Assembly (NCBI GenBank): GCA_038209365.1
Contig: JBBQXS010000009.1
Span: forward strand, 1-64,000
Reading direction: 5' to 3'
DNA from: DASQHW01 sp038209365
GTDB lineage: Bacteria > Actinomycetota > Acidimicrobiia > IMCC26256 > PALSA-610
Length of the DNA stretch: 64,000 nt
In this document: positions 24,851 through 31,827 of the stretch, piece by piece
How positions within the stretch are numbered: the first letter of the stretch is position 1
How the letters are laid out: every line of letters begins with the position of its first letter
Program-made: the position numbers and the translations under genes
The notes under the pieces: generated by a model
The model's database searches: none
What the model was told of the DNA's origin: nothing
What the model saw: the letters and a program-made list of their open reading frames with translations, nothing else

Positions 24851-26233
24851 ATGGTGGTCTTGGCGACTCGTCGGTGGCTCGGCGTTCCGTATGCGCGTGC
24901 GGAACGCTTTACGGCGCCGCAGCCCGTCGCGTTCGACCCGACCCGCACCTACGACCACTTCGGTCCGGCCGCACCCCAGCCGCTCGACAGTCCGCTCGGC
25001 GAGATCGTGCCCGGCATGCGGGTCGTCGACACCGACGAGCACGCGTGCCTGACCCTCAACGTCTGGGCACCTGCAGCGGGCGGGACGCATCCGGTGCTCG
25101 TATGGTTCCCCGGCGGCTCGTTCATCATCGGCGCGTCGTCGCAAGGTGCGTACGACGGCACGTTGTTGTCCACCGAGCAGTCTGTCGTGGTCGTGACGGT
25201 GAACACCCGCCTCGGCGCGCTCGGGTTCCTCGACATGCGCGCGGCCGGCGGTGTGGCGAACTGCGGGGTGCGCGACGCGCTGTGCGCGCTCGAGTGGGTG
25301 CGCGAGCACATCGGCTCCTTGGGCGGCGACCCTGCGCGGGTCGTCGGCTTCGGCGAGTCGGCGGGTGGCGGTCTGCTGCTCCACGTGCTCGCGTCGCCGA
25401 TGGCTCGGGGCCTGCTCGCGGGCGCGATCGTCCAGAGCGGCGCGACATTCGCCACGTTCGACGATGCGCGGGCCGCGCTCGTCGCCGAGACCATGTGCAA
25501 GGAGGCCGCGGTGTCGGACGCGGCCGCGTTGCGCGCGCTGCCGATCGACGCATTGCTCGACGCGCAGAACCGCACGCTCTCCACGCTGATGCAGCCGATC
25601 GGCATGATGCCGTTCCACCCGATGGTCGACGGCGACGTGCTGCCCGTCCGGCCGGTGGACGCGCTGGGCGCGGGCGCGGCCGCCGGCGTCGCGCTGATCG
25701 CGGGAACCACCGCCGACGAGATGGCCCTGTTCGTCGATCGTACCGAGGTTCCCCGCGACCGGCTGGTGCGGAGGATCGCGCGCTACCTGCGCGTCGACGA
25801 CCTACACGCGGCACGCGTCGCCGACGCCTATGCCGCGCAACTCGCCGGGACCGACAGCGCCGGCATCTGGCGCGCGTTCTTCGGCGACCGTGAGATGCAG
25901 GATCCGTGCCGCGCGGTGCTCGACGCCCACGCGCCGCACGGACCTGCGTACACGTACTGCTTCACGTGGGAGGGCCCCGACGTCGGCGCGTGTCACGGCA
26001 TCGACATCCCCTTCCCGTTCGGCAACTTCGTCGACGGATGGGAAGCGTTCGCCGGCGTCGATGCCGACGCGCACGCGCTCTCGCGCTCGATGCGCGACGC
26101 GTGGGCCGCGTTCGCCCGCACCGGCGACCCCGGCTGGCCGCCGTACCCGAGCGCGATGATCCTGGGCCGCCACCCGCACGTCGCCCCGTCCCACCCCCTG
26201 TTTGGTCGCCTAGTGGCCGTTTACGGCCACTGA
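24851..26233 (+). CDS. Type B carboxylesterase
   Basis: A 460-residue alpha/beta-hydrolase of the carboxylesterase/para-nitrobenzyl esterase family. Visible are the oxyanion-hole block PVLVWFPGGSF, the nucleophile elbow GFGESAGG (Ser near residue 170) and the catalytic histidine in GACHGIDIPF near residue 381. An N-terminal block LGVPYARAERF is also typical. No signal peptide is visible. Family members hydrolyse small esters and xenobiotics. It is divergent from purA, and its last 24 bases overlap the NmrA-like gene tail-to-tail across a nested hairpin. Confidence 0.93.
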   Translation: MVVLATRRWLGVPYARAERFTAPQPVAFDPTRTYDHFGPAAPQPLDSPLGEIVPGMRVVDTDEHACLTLNVWAPAAGGTHPVLVWFPGGSFIIGASSQGAYDGTLLSTEQSVVVVTVNTRLGALGFLDMRAAGGVANCGVRDALCALEWVREHIGSLGGDPARVVGFGESAGGGLLLHVLASPMARGLLAGAIVQSGATFATFDDARAALVAETMCKEAAVSDAAALRALPIDALLDAQNRTLSTLMQPIGMMPFHPMVDGDVLPVRPVDALGAGAAAGVALIAGTTADEMALFVDRTEVPRDRLVRRIARYLRVDDLHAARVADAYAAQLAGTDSAGIWRAFFGDREMQDPCRAVLDAHAPHGPAYTYCFTWEGPDVGACHGIDIPFPFGNFVDGWEAFAGVDADAHALSRSMRDAWAAFARTGDPGWPPYPSAMILGRHPHVAPSHPLFGRLVAVYGH

Positions 26234-26242
26234 CGGACCAAA
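26201..26242. terminator. Nested hairpin spanning two convergent stop codons
   Basis: The outer arms TTTGGTC (26201-26207) and GACCAAA (26236-26242) enclose the inner arms AGTGGCCGT (26212-26220) and ACGGCCACT (26223-26231). Both the esterase stop and the NmrA-like stop lie inside it, so it is coding on both sides and is a candidate bidirectional terminator. Confidence 0.7.
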
Positions 26243-27007
26243 CGCAACGCGGGCAGGACGGTTGAGGACGCGGGGGACGGTGCCGGTCACCTCGGCGAGG
26301 GCGCCGCGCGCGACCGCCTCGTAGAGGTGCACCGTGGAATCGGCGAGCCAGGGATCCAGCCCACTTGCAACGGCCGCGTCGCGCCACCGGTCGAGCGGCG
26401 GATCCAGCCGTCGCACCCCGAGTCGGGCCGCGACCTCGTCGCCGTCGAGCGCGTCCGGTCCCGTGAGATGCAACGCGCCGTCGAGGTCGTCGCGCATGAG
26501 CGCCACGGCGGCGACGGCGGCGATGTCGGCCGGATCGATCCACGCGATCTTCCCCGGACCGGTGGGCAGCACGAGCTTGCCGCGGGCCACGAGGTCGCGC
26601 TGCTTGTCGACGACGCTGGTGAAGAACGAGGGCTGGAGCACGGTCGACGCGACCGGCGACCCCGCGAGCCGGCGCTCGAGCGCACGATGGTTGCCGTGGA
26701 GACCTGACTCCAGTCCGGGGACCGGGATGTTGGAGACCTTGACGATGCGTTCCAGACCGGCGCGCTCGGCCGCCTCGATTGCATTGGTCTCGAGCGACAC
26801 CTGCTCGCGCGTCGGAGACGACACGAGGAACAACCGGCTGACCCCCGCGCAAGCGGCATCGAGCGAAGTGGGATCGGCAAGGTCGCCGCGCACGCAACCC
26901 TCGGCGTGCCGCCTCGCCAGTCCGCGCACGTCGACGCCGCGCGCCCGCAGCGCAGCTGCCACCCCGCCGCCGAGATCGCCGGCCGCCCCGATCACCAACA
27001 CCGTCAC
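26210..27007 (-). CDS. NmrA-like NAD(P)-binding protein
   Basis: A 265-residue atypical short-chain dehydrogenase. The dinucleotide-binding GAAGDLGGG is at about residues 8-16, followed by CVRGDLADPTSLDAACAGV, as in NmrA-like/quinone-oxidoreductase-like proteins, and KVSNIPVPG. The active-site Tyr-x-x-x-Lys of classical SDRs is not evident, so the role could be redox sensing or reduction of an unknown substrate. The start GTG at 27007 (VTVLVIGAAGD) fits the fold. It is divergent from the aldolase operon, with the repeat array between them. Confidence 0.85.
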   Translation of the reverse strand: MTVLVIGAAGDLGGGVAAALRARGVDVRGLARRHAEGCVRGDLADPTSLDAACAGVSRLFLVSSPTREQVSLETNAIEAAERAGLERIVKVSNIPVPGLESGLHGNHRALERRLAGSPVASTVLQPSFFTSVVDKQRDLVARGKLVLPTGPGKIAWIDPADIAAVAAVALMRDDLDGALHLTGPDALDGDEVAARLGVRRLDPPLDRWRDAAVASGLDPWLADSTVHLYEAVARGALAEVTGTVPRVLNRPARVAFGPSVAVNGH

Positions 27008-27026
27008 GGCGACTACGTTGACACAG

Positions 27027-27125
27027 ATGCGGACGCAGCGAAGCCAGGGACGGCGCAGCGAGGGAGCCATGTCACCGGTGCGGACGCAGCGAAGCCACGG
27101 ACGGCGCAGCGAGGGAGCCATGTAA
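27027..27125 (+). CDS. Mini-ORF (32 aa) made of two leader repeats, coupled to the aldolase start
   Basis: From the ATG at 27027 the frame reads MRTQRSQGRRSEGAM, then SPV, then RTQRSHGRRSEGAM and TAA. The stop overlaps the aldolase ATG by one base (TAATG), a classical termination-reinitiation arrangement. An inner ATG at 27069 would give an 18-residue version with a GAGGGAG ribosome site before it. The peptide is highly basic and resembles no family I know. Translation is inferred from the arrangement only. Confidence 0.4.
   Translation: MRTQRSQGRRSEGAMSPVRTQRSHGRRSEGAM
27029..27072 (+). repeat. 44-bp leader repeat, copy 1
   Basis: It begins GCGGACGCAGCGAAGCC and ends GCGAGGGAGCCATGT. It differs from copy 2 at one position. 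Copies 1 and 2 are in tandem, separated by seven bases. Confidence 0.9.
27080..27123 (+). repeat. 44-bp leader repeat, copy 2 (next to the aldolase start)
   Basis: Same sequence as copy 1 apart from one base. Its end provides GAGGGAG, eight bases before the aldolase ATG (27125), so the repeat supplies that gene's ribosome-binding site. Confidence 0.9.
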
Positions 27126-27856
27126 TGCGCGAACCTCGTCCGGGGCCCGGCATCGGCCGCGAGCTGACCGTGCAACAACAGCTGGCGTGCGCGCTCCGCA
27201 TCCTCGCCCGTGAGGGATGGCGCGAGAACTTGTCGGGTCACATCACGATCGCCACCGACGACGGCGGGATGTGGTGCAACCCGTGGGGGCTGTGGTGGGA
27301 CGAGGTGCGTGCATCCGACGTGCTGCGGCTCGACGCCGGCGGCGACGTCGTCGAAGGGAGCTGGGACGTCACGCCCGCGGTCTTCCTTCACACCGAGCTG
27401 CACCGGGTCCGCTCCGACGCCGCCGCGATCGTGCACAACCACCCGTACTACGCCACGCTGCTCGCGGTGATGCGCGAGCTCCCTCGCATCGTGCACCAGA
27501 ACTCCTGCATCTTCGACGGCGAGCTCGCGTTCGTCGACGAGTACGGCGCCGTCGACGACACGGACGGCGGCAAATGGCTCGCACGCGAGATGGGCGACGC
27601 TTCCGGCGCGCTGCTCGCGCACCACGGCGCCGTCGTCACCGCGCCGACCGTCGCCGAGATGTGTTACAAGGCGACGACCTTCGAGCGCATGTGCCGCTTC
27701 ACCTACGACGCCCTTGCGGCCGGACACCAACCCGCGGAGGTGCCAGCCGGAATGCGGCCCGAGTTGAAGCAGATGCTGCGCCAGAACACACCGCGCGCGT
27801 ATTGGGACGGCGCGGTGCGGCTCCTGCTGCGAGACGAACCGGAAGTCCTCACATGA
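27125..27856 (+). CDS. Class II aldolase/adducin family protein
   Basis: A 243-residue protein of the AraD/FucA-like fold. Zn-binding histidines are visible as IVHNHPYY (His104, His106) and LLAHHGAVV (His166/167). NLSGHITIA near the N-terminus is the phosphate/substrate loop. Family members cleave or epimerise sugar phosphates, or act as decarboxylases or hydratases in aromatic degradation. The following amidohydrolase and CoA-ligase make a degradation role more likely. The ATG at 27125 overlaps the stop of the leader mini-ORF. The gene's own stop overlaps another mini-ORF start (ATGA). Confidence 0.88.
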   Translation: MREPRPGPGIGRELTVQQQLACALRILAREGWRENLSGHITIATDDGGMWCNPWGLWWDEVRASDVLRLDAGGDVVEGSWDVTPAVFLHTELHRVRSDAAAIVHNHPYYATLLAVMRELPRIVHQNSCIFDGELAFVDEYGAVDDTDGGKWLAREMGDASGALLAHHGAVVTAPTVAEMCYKATTFERMCRFTYDALAAGHQPAEVPAGMRPELKQMLRQNTPRAYWDGAVRLLLRDEPEVLT

Positions 27857-27909
27857 CCGGCGTGCGGACACAGCGGAGCCGGGGATGGCGCAGCGAGGGA
27901 GCCCTGTAA
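27853..27909 (+). CDS. Mini-ORF (18 aa) bridging the aldolase and amidohydrolase genes
   Basis: The ATG at 27853 overlaps the aldolase stop (ATGA) and the TAA at 27907-27909 overlaps the amidohydrolase ATG (TAATG). The peptide is MTGVRTQRSRGWRSEGAL. It is therefore perfectly nested between two genes, with coupling signals on both sides. It shares the RTQRS-x-G-x-RSEGA core with the copies at 27027-27125. Relative to those copies some changes are silent and some replace residues, so selection on the peptide is uncertain. Confidence 0.45.
   Translation: MTGVRTQRSRGWRSEGAL
27864..27907 (+). repeat. 44-bp leader repeat, copy 3 (between aldolase and amidohydrolase)
   Basis: About 86% identical to copy 2 over 44 bases, ending GCGAGGGAGCCCTGT just before the amidohydrolase ATG. 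It fills nearly the whole intergenic space inside the operon. Confidence 0.9.
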
Positions 27910-29150
27910 TGGGCATGTCGATCGACGATCTCCAGCAGAACGAGCACTTCGGTGGCGGGCGGGGCCGCCGCACCGAGATCACCTGGCTGCCGGAGCCCGA
28001 GCCGCGCGAGCGCGTGTACCGCGTCATCTCGGTCGACGATCACGTCGTCGAACCGCCCGACGCGTTCGCGGGCCGGTTCCCCCAGAAGTACGCGGCCGAG
28101 GAACCGCGCGTCGTCCCAACGGATGACGGCGGCGAGGCGTGGGTCTGGCAGGACCAAGTGCTGCCGAACGTCGGCTTCAACGCGGTCGTCGGACGACCGT
28201 CGAGCGAATACGGGTTCGAGCCGACGCGTTTCGACGAGATGCGCCGCGGCGCCTGGGACATCGACGCGCGTGTCCGCGACATGGACATCGACGGCGTCGA
28301 CGTGTCGCTCTGCTTCCCGTCGTTCCTCCCGGGGTTCGTCGGCCAACGCCTCACGCTTTGGCCGAACGACGACCAGCTCGCGCTGACCGCAATGCGGGCG
28401 TACAACGACTGGCACCTCGAGGCGTGGTGCGGCGCGCACCCCGGTCGGTTCATCCCGAACCAGATCACGTACTTGCGCGATCCCGCGATCGCGGCCACGG
28501 AGATCCACCGCAACGCCGAGCGCGGCTTCCGGGCCGCGACGTTCTCGGAAGCGCCCGACAAGCTCGGGCTCCCGACGATCCATTCCGGCTACTGGGATCC
28601 GTTGTTCGCGGCGTGTGCGGAGACCGAAACCGTGCTCTGCCTGCACGTCGGCTCGTCGGGCACGTCGCCGACCACGTCGGCGGACGCGCCACCCGAGATC
28701 CCCGCCGTCCTGTTCGGCGCGTACGGCATGTACAGCGCAGTGGACTGGCTGTACTCGAAGGTGCCGGTGCGGTTCCCCGACATCAAGATCTGCCTGTCCG
28801 AAGGCGGCATCGGGTGGGTGGCCGGCATCCTCGACCGGCTCGACCATTGCTACCGGTACCAGCTCGGGTACTTGCCGACCTGGCGCGACGTCGACGCGTC
28901 GCCGAGCGACGTGCTGCGCCGCAATTTCTGGTTCTGTTCCCTCGACGACGACGCGGGCATGCAGCTGCGTCACCGCATCGGCGTCGATCACATCCTCGTC
29001 GAGTCCGACTACCCCCACGCGGATTCGTCGTGGCCGAACACGCAGGCGATGCTCGCGCGTCAGCTGCGCGACCAGGACGTGCCCGACGAAGAAGCCGCGC
29101 AAATCACCTGGCGCAACGCCGCCGAGCTGTTCCGGCACCCTCTGCCGTGA
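27909..29150 (+). CDS. Amidohydrolase family (metal-dependent hydrolase) protein
   Basis: A 413-residue TIM-barrel amidohydrolase_2-type enzyme. The N-terminal metal strand is VISVDDHVVEPP, the middle has VSLCFPSFLPGF and YNDWHLEAW, LCLHVGSSG supplies a histidine, and the C-terminal ESDYPHADSSWPNT holds the last metal aspartate/histidine. Relatives are decarboxylases or hydrolases of aromatic and cyclic acids. The start is the ATG at 27909, overlapping the mini-ORF TAA; the ATG at 27915 is possible. The stop overlaps the AMP-ligase GTG by four bases. Confidence 0.9.
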   Translation: MGMSIDDLQQNEHFGGGRGRRTEITWLPEPEPRERVYRVISVDDHVVEPPDAFAGRFPQKYAAEEPRVVPTDDGGEAWVWQDQVLPNVGFNAVVGRPSSEYGFEPTRFDEMRRGAWDIDARVRDMDIDGVDVSLCFPSFLPGFVGQRLTLWPNDDQLALTAMRAYNDWHLEAWCGAHPGRFIPNQITYLRDPAIAATEIHRNAERGFRAATFSEAPDKLGLPTIHSGYWDPLFAACAETETVLCLHVGSSGTSPTTSADAPPEIPAVLFGAYGMYSAVDWLYSKVPVRFPDIKICLSEGGIGWVAGILDRLDHCYRYQLGYLPTWRDVDASPSDVLRRNFWFCSLDDDAGMQLRHRIGVDHILVESDYPHADSSWPNTQAMLARQLRDQDVPDEEAAQITWRNAAELFRHPLP

Positions 29151-30586
29151 ACACGGTGGCGGGCATCGTTGCTCGCAACGCGCGTTCCGATCCTGATGGC
29201 ATCGCGTTCGTCGAAGCGATGTCGGGGGAGTCGATTACGTGGGGCGAGTACGACGCGCGGTCGTCCGCGATGTCGGCAACGCTTGCTCGAGACCACGTGC
29301 CCGGCGAGCGAGTCGCGCTCAAGCTGCGGGACGGCCCGGGTGTACACGCGGCAATGGTCGCCTGCGAGAAGGCAGGCCTCGTCGCGGTCGGCATCGGCGC
29401 CCGGGCCGGCGAGCGCGAGACCTCGTACCTCGTCGACCGGACCGGCGCCCGCATCCTGCTCGTCGAGCCGCCCGTCGCGTCGGCGCCGGTCATCGAGCAC
29501 CCGATCGGGGCCGACGAGCTGTGGTTCTTGAACTCGACGTCGGGGACCACAGGCCTCCCGAAGATCGTCATGCACGACCAGGCGCGCTGGTTCGCCTTCC
29601 ATCGCTTCGCGGACAACGTTGCGAAATTCGGTACCGGCGACGTGTGCATGAGCGCGCTCCCCGCGCCGTTCGGCTTCGGGCTGTGGACCGCGCACTTCAC
29701 GCCCGCGATCGTCGGTGCGCCGTGTGTCGTGTGCGAGCGATTCGAACCGGAAACGATCATCGCTGCAATCGAGCGGTACCGGGTCACGATCCTTGCCGCG
29801 GTGTCGACCCAGCTCGTGATGATGCTGCACGACCCGGCGCTCGAACGCCACGACCTCTCGAGCCTGCGCATCTTGTTCACGGGAGGCGAGCCGGTGCCGT
29901 ACGACCGGGCGCGTGAGTTCGAGGACCGTACCGGCGCCTTCGTCCTGCAGTTCTACGGCTCCAACGAGACCGGCGCGCTGTCGTGCACGAGTCCCGACGA
30001 TCCACAAGAGCGTCGCTTGCGGACCGCGGGACGCGTGATCCCCGAGATGCACGTCCGGCTGCTCCACCCCGACACCGACGAGGACGTGACGGCCGCCGGG
30101 GGCCCGGGCGTCCCGATCGCCAAGGGACCGACGCTTTGCCTCGGTTACTGGGATGACCCCGACGCCGACGCGCGCCTGTGGACCCGGGACGGATGGATGC
30201 GCATGGGTGACCTCGCCCAGATCGACGCCGGCGGATACCTCACGGTGACGGGCCGCACGTCCGATTTCATCATCCGCGGCGGCAAGAACATCAGCGCCGC
30301 GCAGGTCGAGGGCGAGATCGCATCGCATCCCGCGGTGGCCCTCTGCGCGGCGGTCGCGATGCCCGACGAGACGTTCGGCGAGCGGGTGTGCGTGTACATC
30401 GAGCTGCGACGGGACGTCGACGCGCTCGCCCTCGACGACGTGTGCACCTTCCTCGCCGAACACGGCGTCGGCAAGGAGCTCTGGCCCGAGCATCTCGTCG
30501 TCGTGGATGCGCTGCCGCGCGCTTCCGGCGGCAAGATCGCCAAAGGCGAACTGCGGGACGCGGCGCGCAACCTTTCGGCGGGCTGA
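29147..30586 (+). CDS. AMP-dependent acyl-CoA synthetase/ligase
   Basis: A 479-residue ANL-superfamily ligase that activates a carboxylate with ATP and CoA. The P-loop is STSGTTGLPK, the A5 motif is YGSNETG, and the hinge is GRTSDFIIRGGKNIS. The catalytic lysine is in ASGGKIAKGEL near the C-terminus. The specificity looks like that of benzoate- or cyclohexanecarboxylate-type ligases, but this is inference. The GTG start at 29147 gives a GTGA overlap with the amidohydrolase, so the two are translationally coupled. Confidence 0.93.
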   Translation: MNTVAGIVARNARSDPDGIAFVEAMSGESITWGEYDARSSAMSATLARDHVPGERVALKLRDGPGVHAAMVACEKAGLVAVGIGARAGERETSYLVDRTGARILLVEPPVASAPVIEHPIGADELWFLNSTSGTTGLPKIVMHDQARWFAFHRFADNVAKFGTGDVCMSALPAPFGFGLWTAHFTPAIVGAPCVVCERFEPETIIAAIERYRVTILAAVSTQLVMMLHDPALERHDLSSLRILFTGGEPVPYDRAREFEDRTGAFVLQFYGSNETGALSCTSPDDPQERRLRTAGRVIPEMHVRLLHPDTDEDVTAAGGPGVPIAKGPTLCLGYWDDPDADARLWTRDGWMRMGDLAQIDAGGYLTVTGRTSDFIIRGGKNISAAQVEGEIASHPAVALCAAVAMPDETFGERVCVYIELRRDVDALALDDVCTFLAEHGVGKELWPEHLVVVDALPRASGGKIAKGELRDAARNLSAG

Positions 30587-30599
30587 CGGCCGCCCCTGG

Positions 30600-31763
30600 T
30601 CAGCGCGCCGGCGCCGCGACCGCAGCGGTCGCCAGGTGGCGCAGGTAGGCGGCGCGCACTGCGAACGCCTGGCGGAGATCACCGACGACCTCGTCGCGGA
30701 ACTCACGGCGATAGGTCTCGTCGGTGAGCAGATACACGGTGAAGTTGAGGCCCGAAAAGGCCGTGAGGAACCCGGCGACGCGCAACAACTGCTCGGTCAC
30801 GACGAGATCGCGCTCACCGACGGTGAGCGTGGCGAGCACGTTGACCTGGTGCGCCCATTCGCGTGTCGTCGCCGCATCGACGAGCAACAGGCCGAGCAAC
30901 ACGAAGAACACACCGATCAGCATGCTGACCAGCAAGATTTGGATGCCCTGGCTGAAAAGCGCGACGAGCCCGACGTTGCCCCACTCACGCCGCCCGAGGG
31001 CAGGTGCCCGTCCGTCGGCGGGGAGCTGCGCGACGGAGCCGATCGGCGTCGGTGCGACGAGCGTCTGGAAGTCGCGCGTGTCGCCGAAGTCGTTGAGCGC
31101 GCCGATGTCGCGCGGGAGACGCACCACGAGGAACACCACGCCCACAACCGGGAACAGACCGACGGCGACCCAGTAGGTCGGGCCGACGATCGCGCCGGCC
31201 GTCTGCCACACCTCGTTCGTGAGGAAGAGGAACGTGACGAGCAACGCGAGGAGCGGCAACGCGCGGGCAACCAGGGACACGACGGCCTCGATCTGGCGGC
31301 CGAGCACACGAAGCGCCCACCGCACGATCGCGACGATGCCATAGGACGTCGTGACATAGATGAGCCCCAACAGCGCCACGTTGAGCAACGCGACGCCGAG
31401 CGCCTGACGCACCTGCCCGCCGGCGATGACCGGCACCAGCGCGGGCCCGAGCACGAACGCCGCGACCTCGACCGGCCCGAGGCTGTCGGGGCGTTGCATG
31501 GGCGGGCGGCGACGGCGACGGTTCACGAGCGCCCAGGCGCCGAGCAACGCCGCGAACGCCCCGGCGAGCGCGACCGCATTGAGCCACAGCGGAAAGTCCT
31601 GCCTCGGCGCGAGCACTACGACCTCGACCAGCACCAGCAACGTGAGCGCAGGCATCGCTCGCGTCCAGATGTCCCTTGCGGCCTCGTAGTCGGCGATGAA
31701 ATGCGGCAGTCCGCGCCCGACGAACCACTGTTCGGTCGCCTTGCGTACCGCATCTTCGGCCAC
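30600..31763 (-). CDS. Polytopic membrane protein of unknown function
   Basis: A 387-residue integral membrane protein with about eight hydrophobic segments (for example LTLLVLVEVVVLA, VAAFVLGPALVPVIAG, LLALLVTFLFL, VGLFPVVGVVFLVVRL and ILLVSMLIGVFFVLLGLLLV). A ~70-residue hydrophilic loop lies before the last group, and a conserved-looking end reads NFTVYLLTDETYRREF. No transporter or enzyme signature is recognised. The start is GTG at 31763. It is convergent with the AMP-ligase operon and downstream of clpB on the same strand, with 64 bases between. Confidence 0.8.
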   Translation of the reverse strand: MAEDAVRKATEQWFVGRGLPHFIADYEAARDIWTRAMPALTLLVLVEVVVLAPRQDFPLWLNAVALAGAFAALLGAWALVNRRRRRPPMQRPDSLGPVEVAAFVLGPALVPVIAGGQVRQALGVALLNVALLGLIYVTTSYGIVAIVRWALRVLGRQIEAVVSLVARALPLLALLVTFLFLTNEVWQTAGAIVGPTYWVAVGLFPVVGVVFLVVRLPRDIGALNDFGDTRDFQTLVAPTPIGSVAQLPADGRAPALGRREWGNVGLVALFSQGIQILLVSMLIGVFFVLLGLLLVDAATTREWAHQVNVLATLTVGERDLVVTEQLLRVAGFLTAFSGLNFTVYLLTDETYRREFRDEVVGDLRQAFAVRAAYLRHLATAAVAAPAR

Positions 31764-31827
31764 GGAGCATCAGTCTGGCGTCACCGCCGCCCTCACCCGC
31801 GGCAATGTCTCACGCATTCCTTCGGGC

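Noticed and set aside
27029..27123. CRISPR array
   Set aside because: Only two tandem copies with a 7-base spacer, no cas genes, and the repeats end at a start codon.
29060..30706. 548-codon reverse frame opposite the AMP-ligase
   Set aside because: The forward frame has all ANL-ligase motifs, so the reverse frame is a GC-driven artefact.
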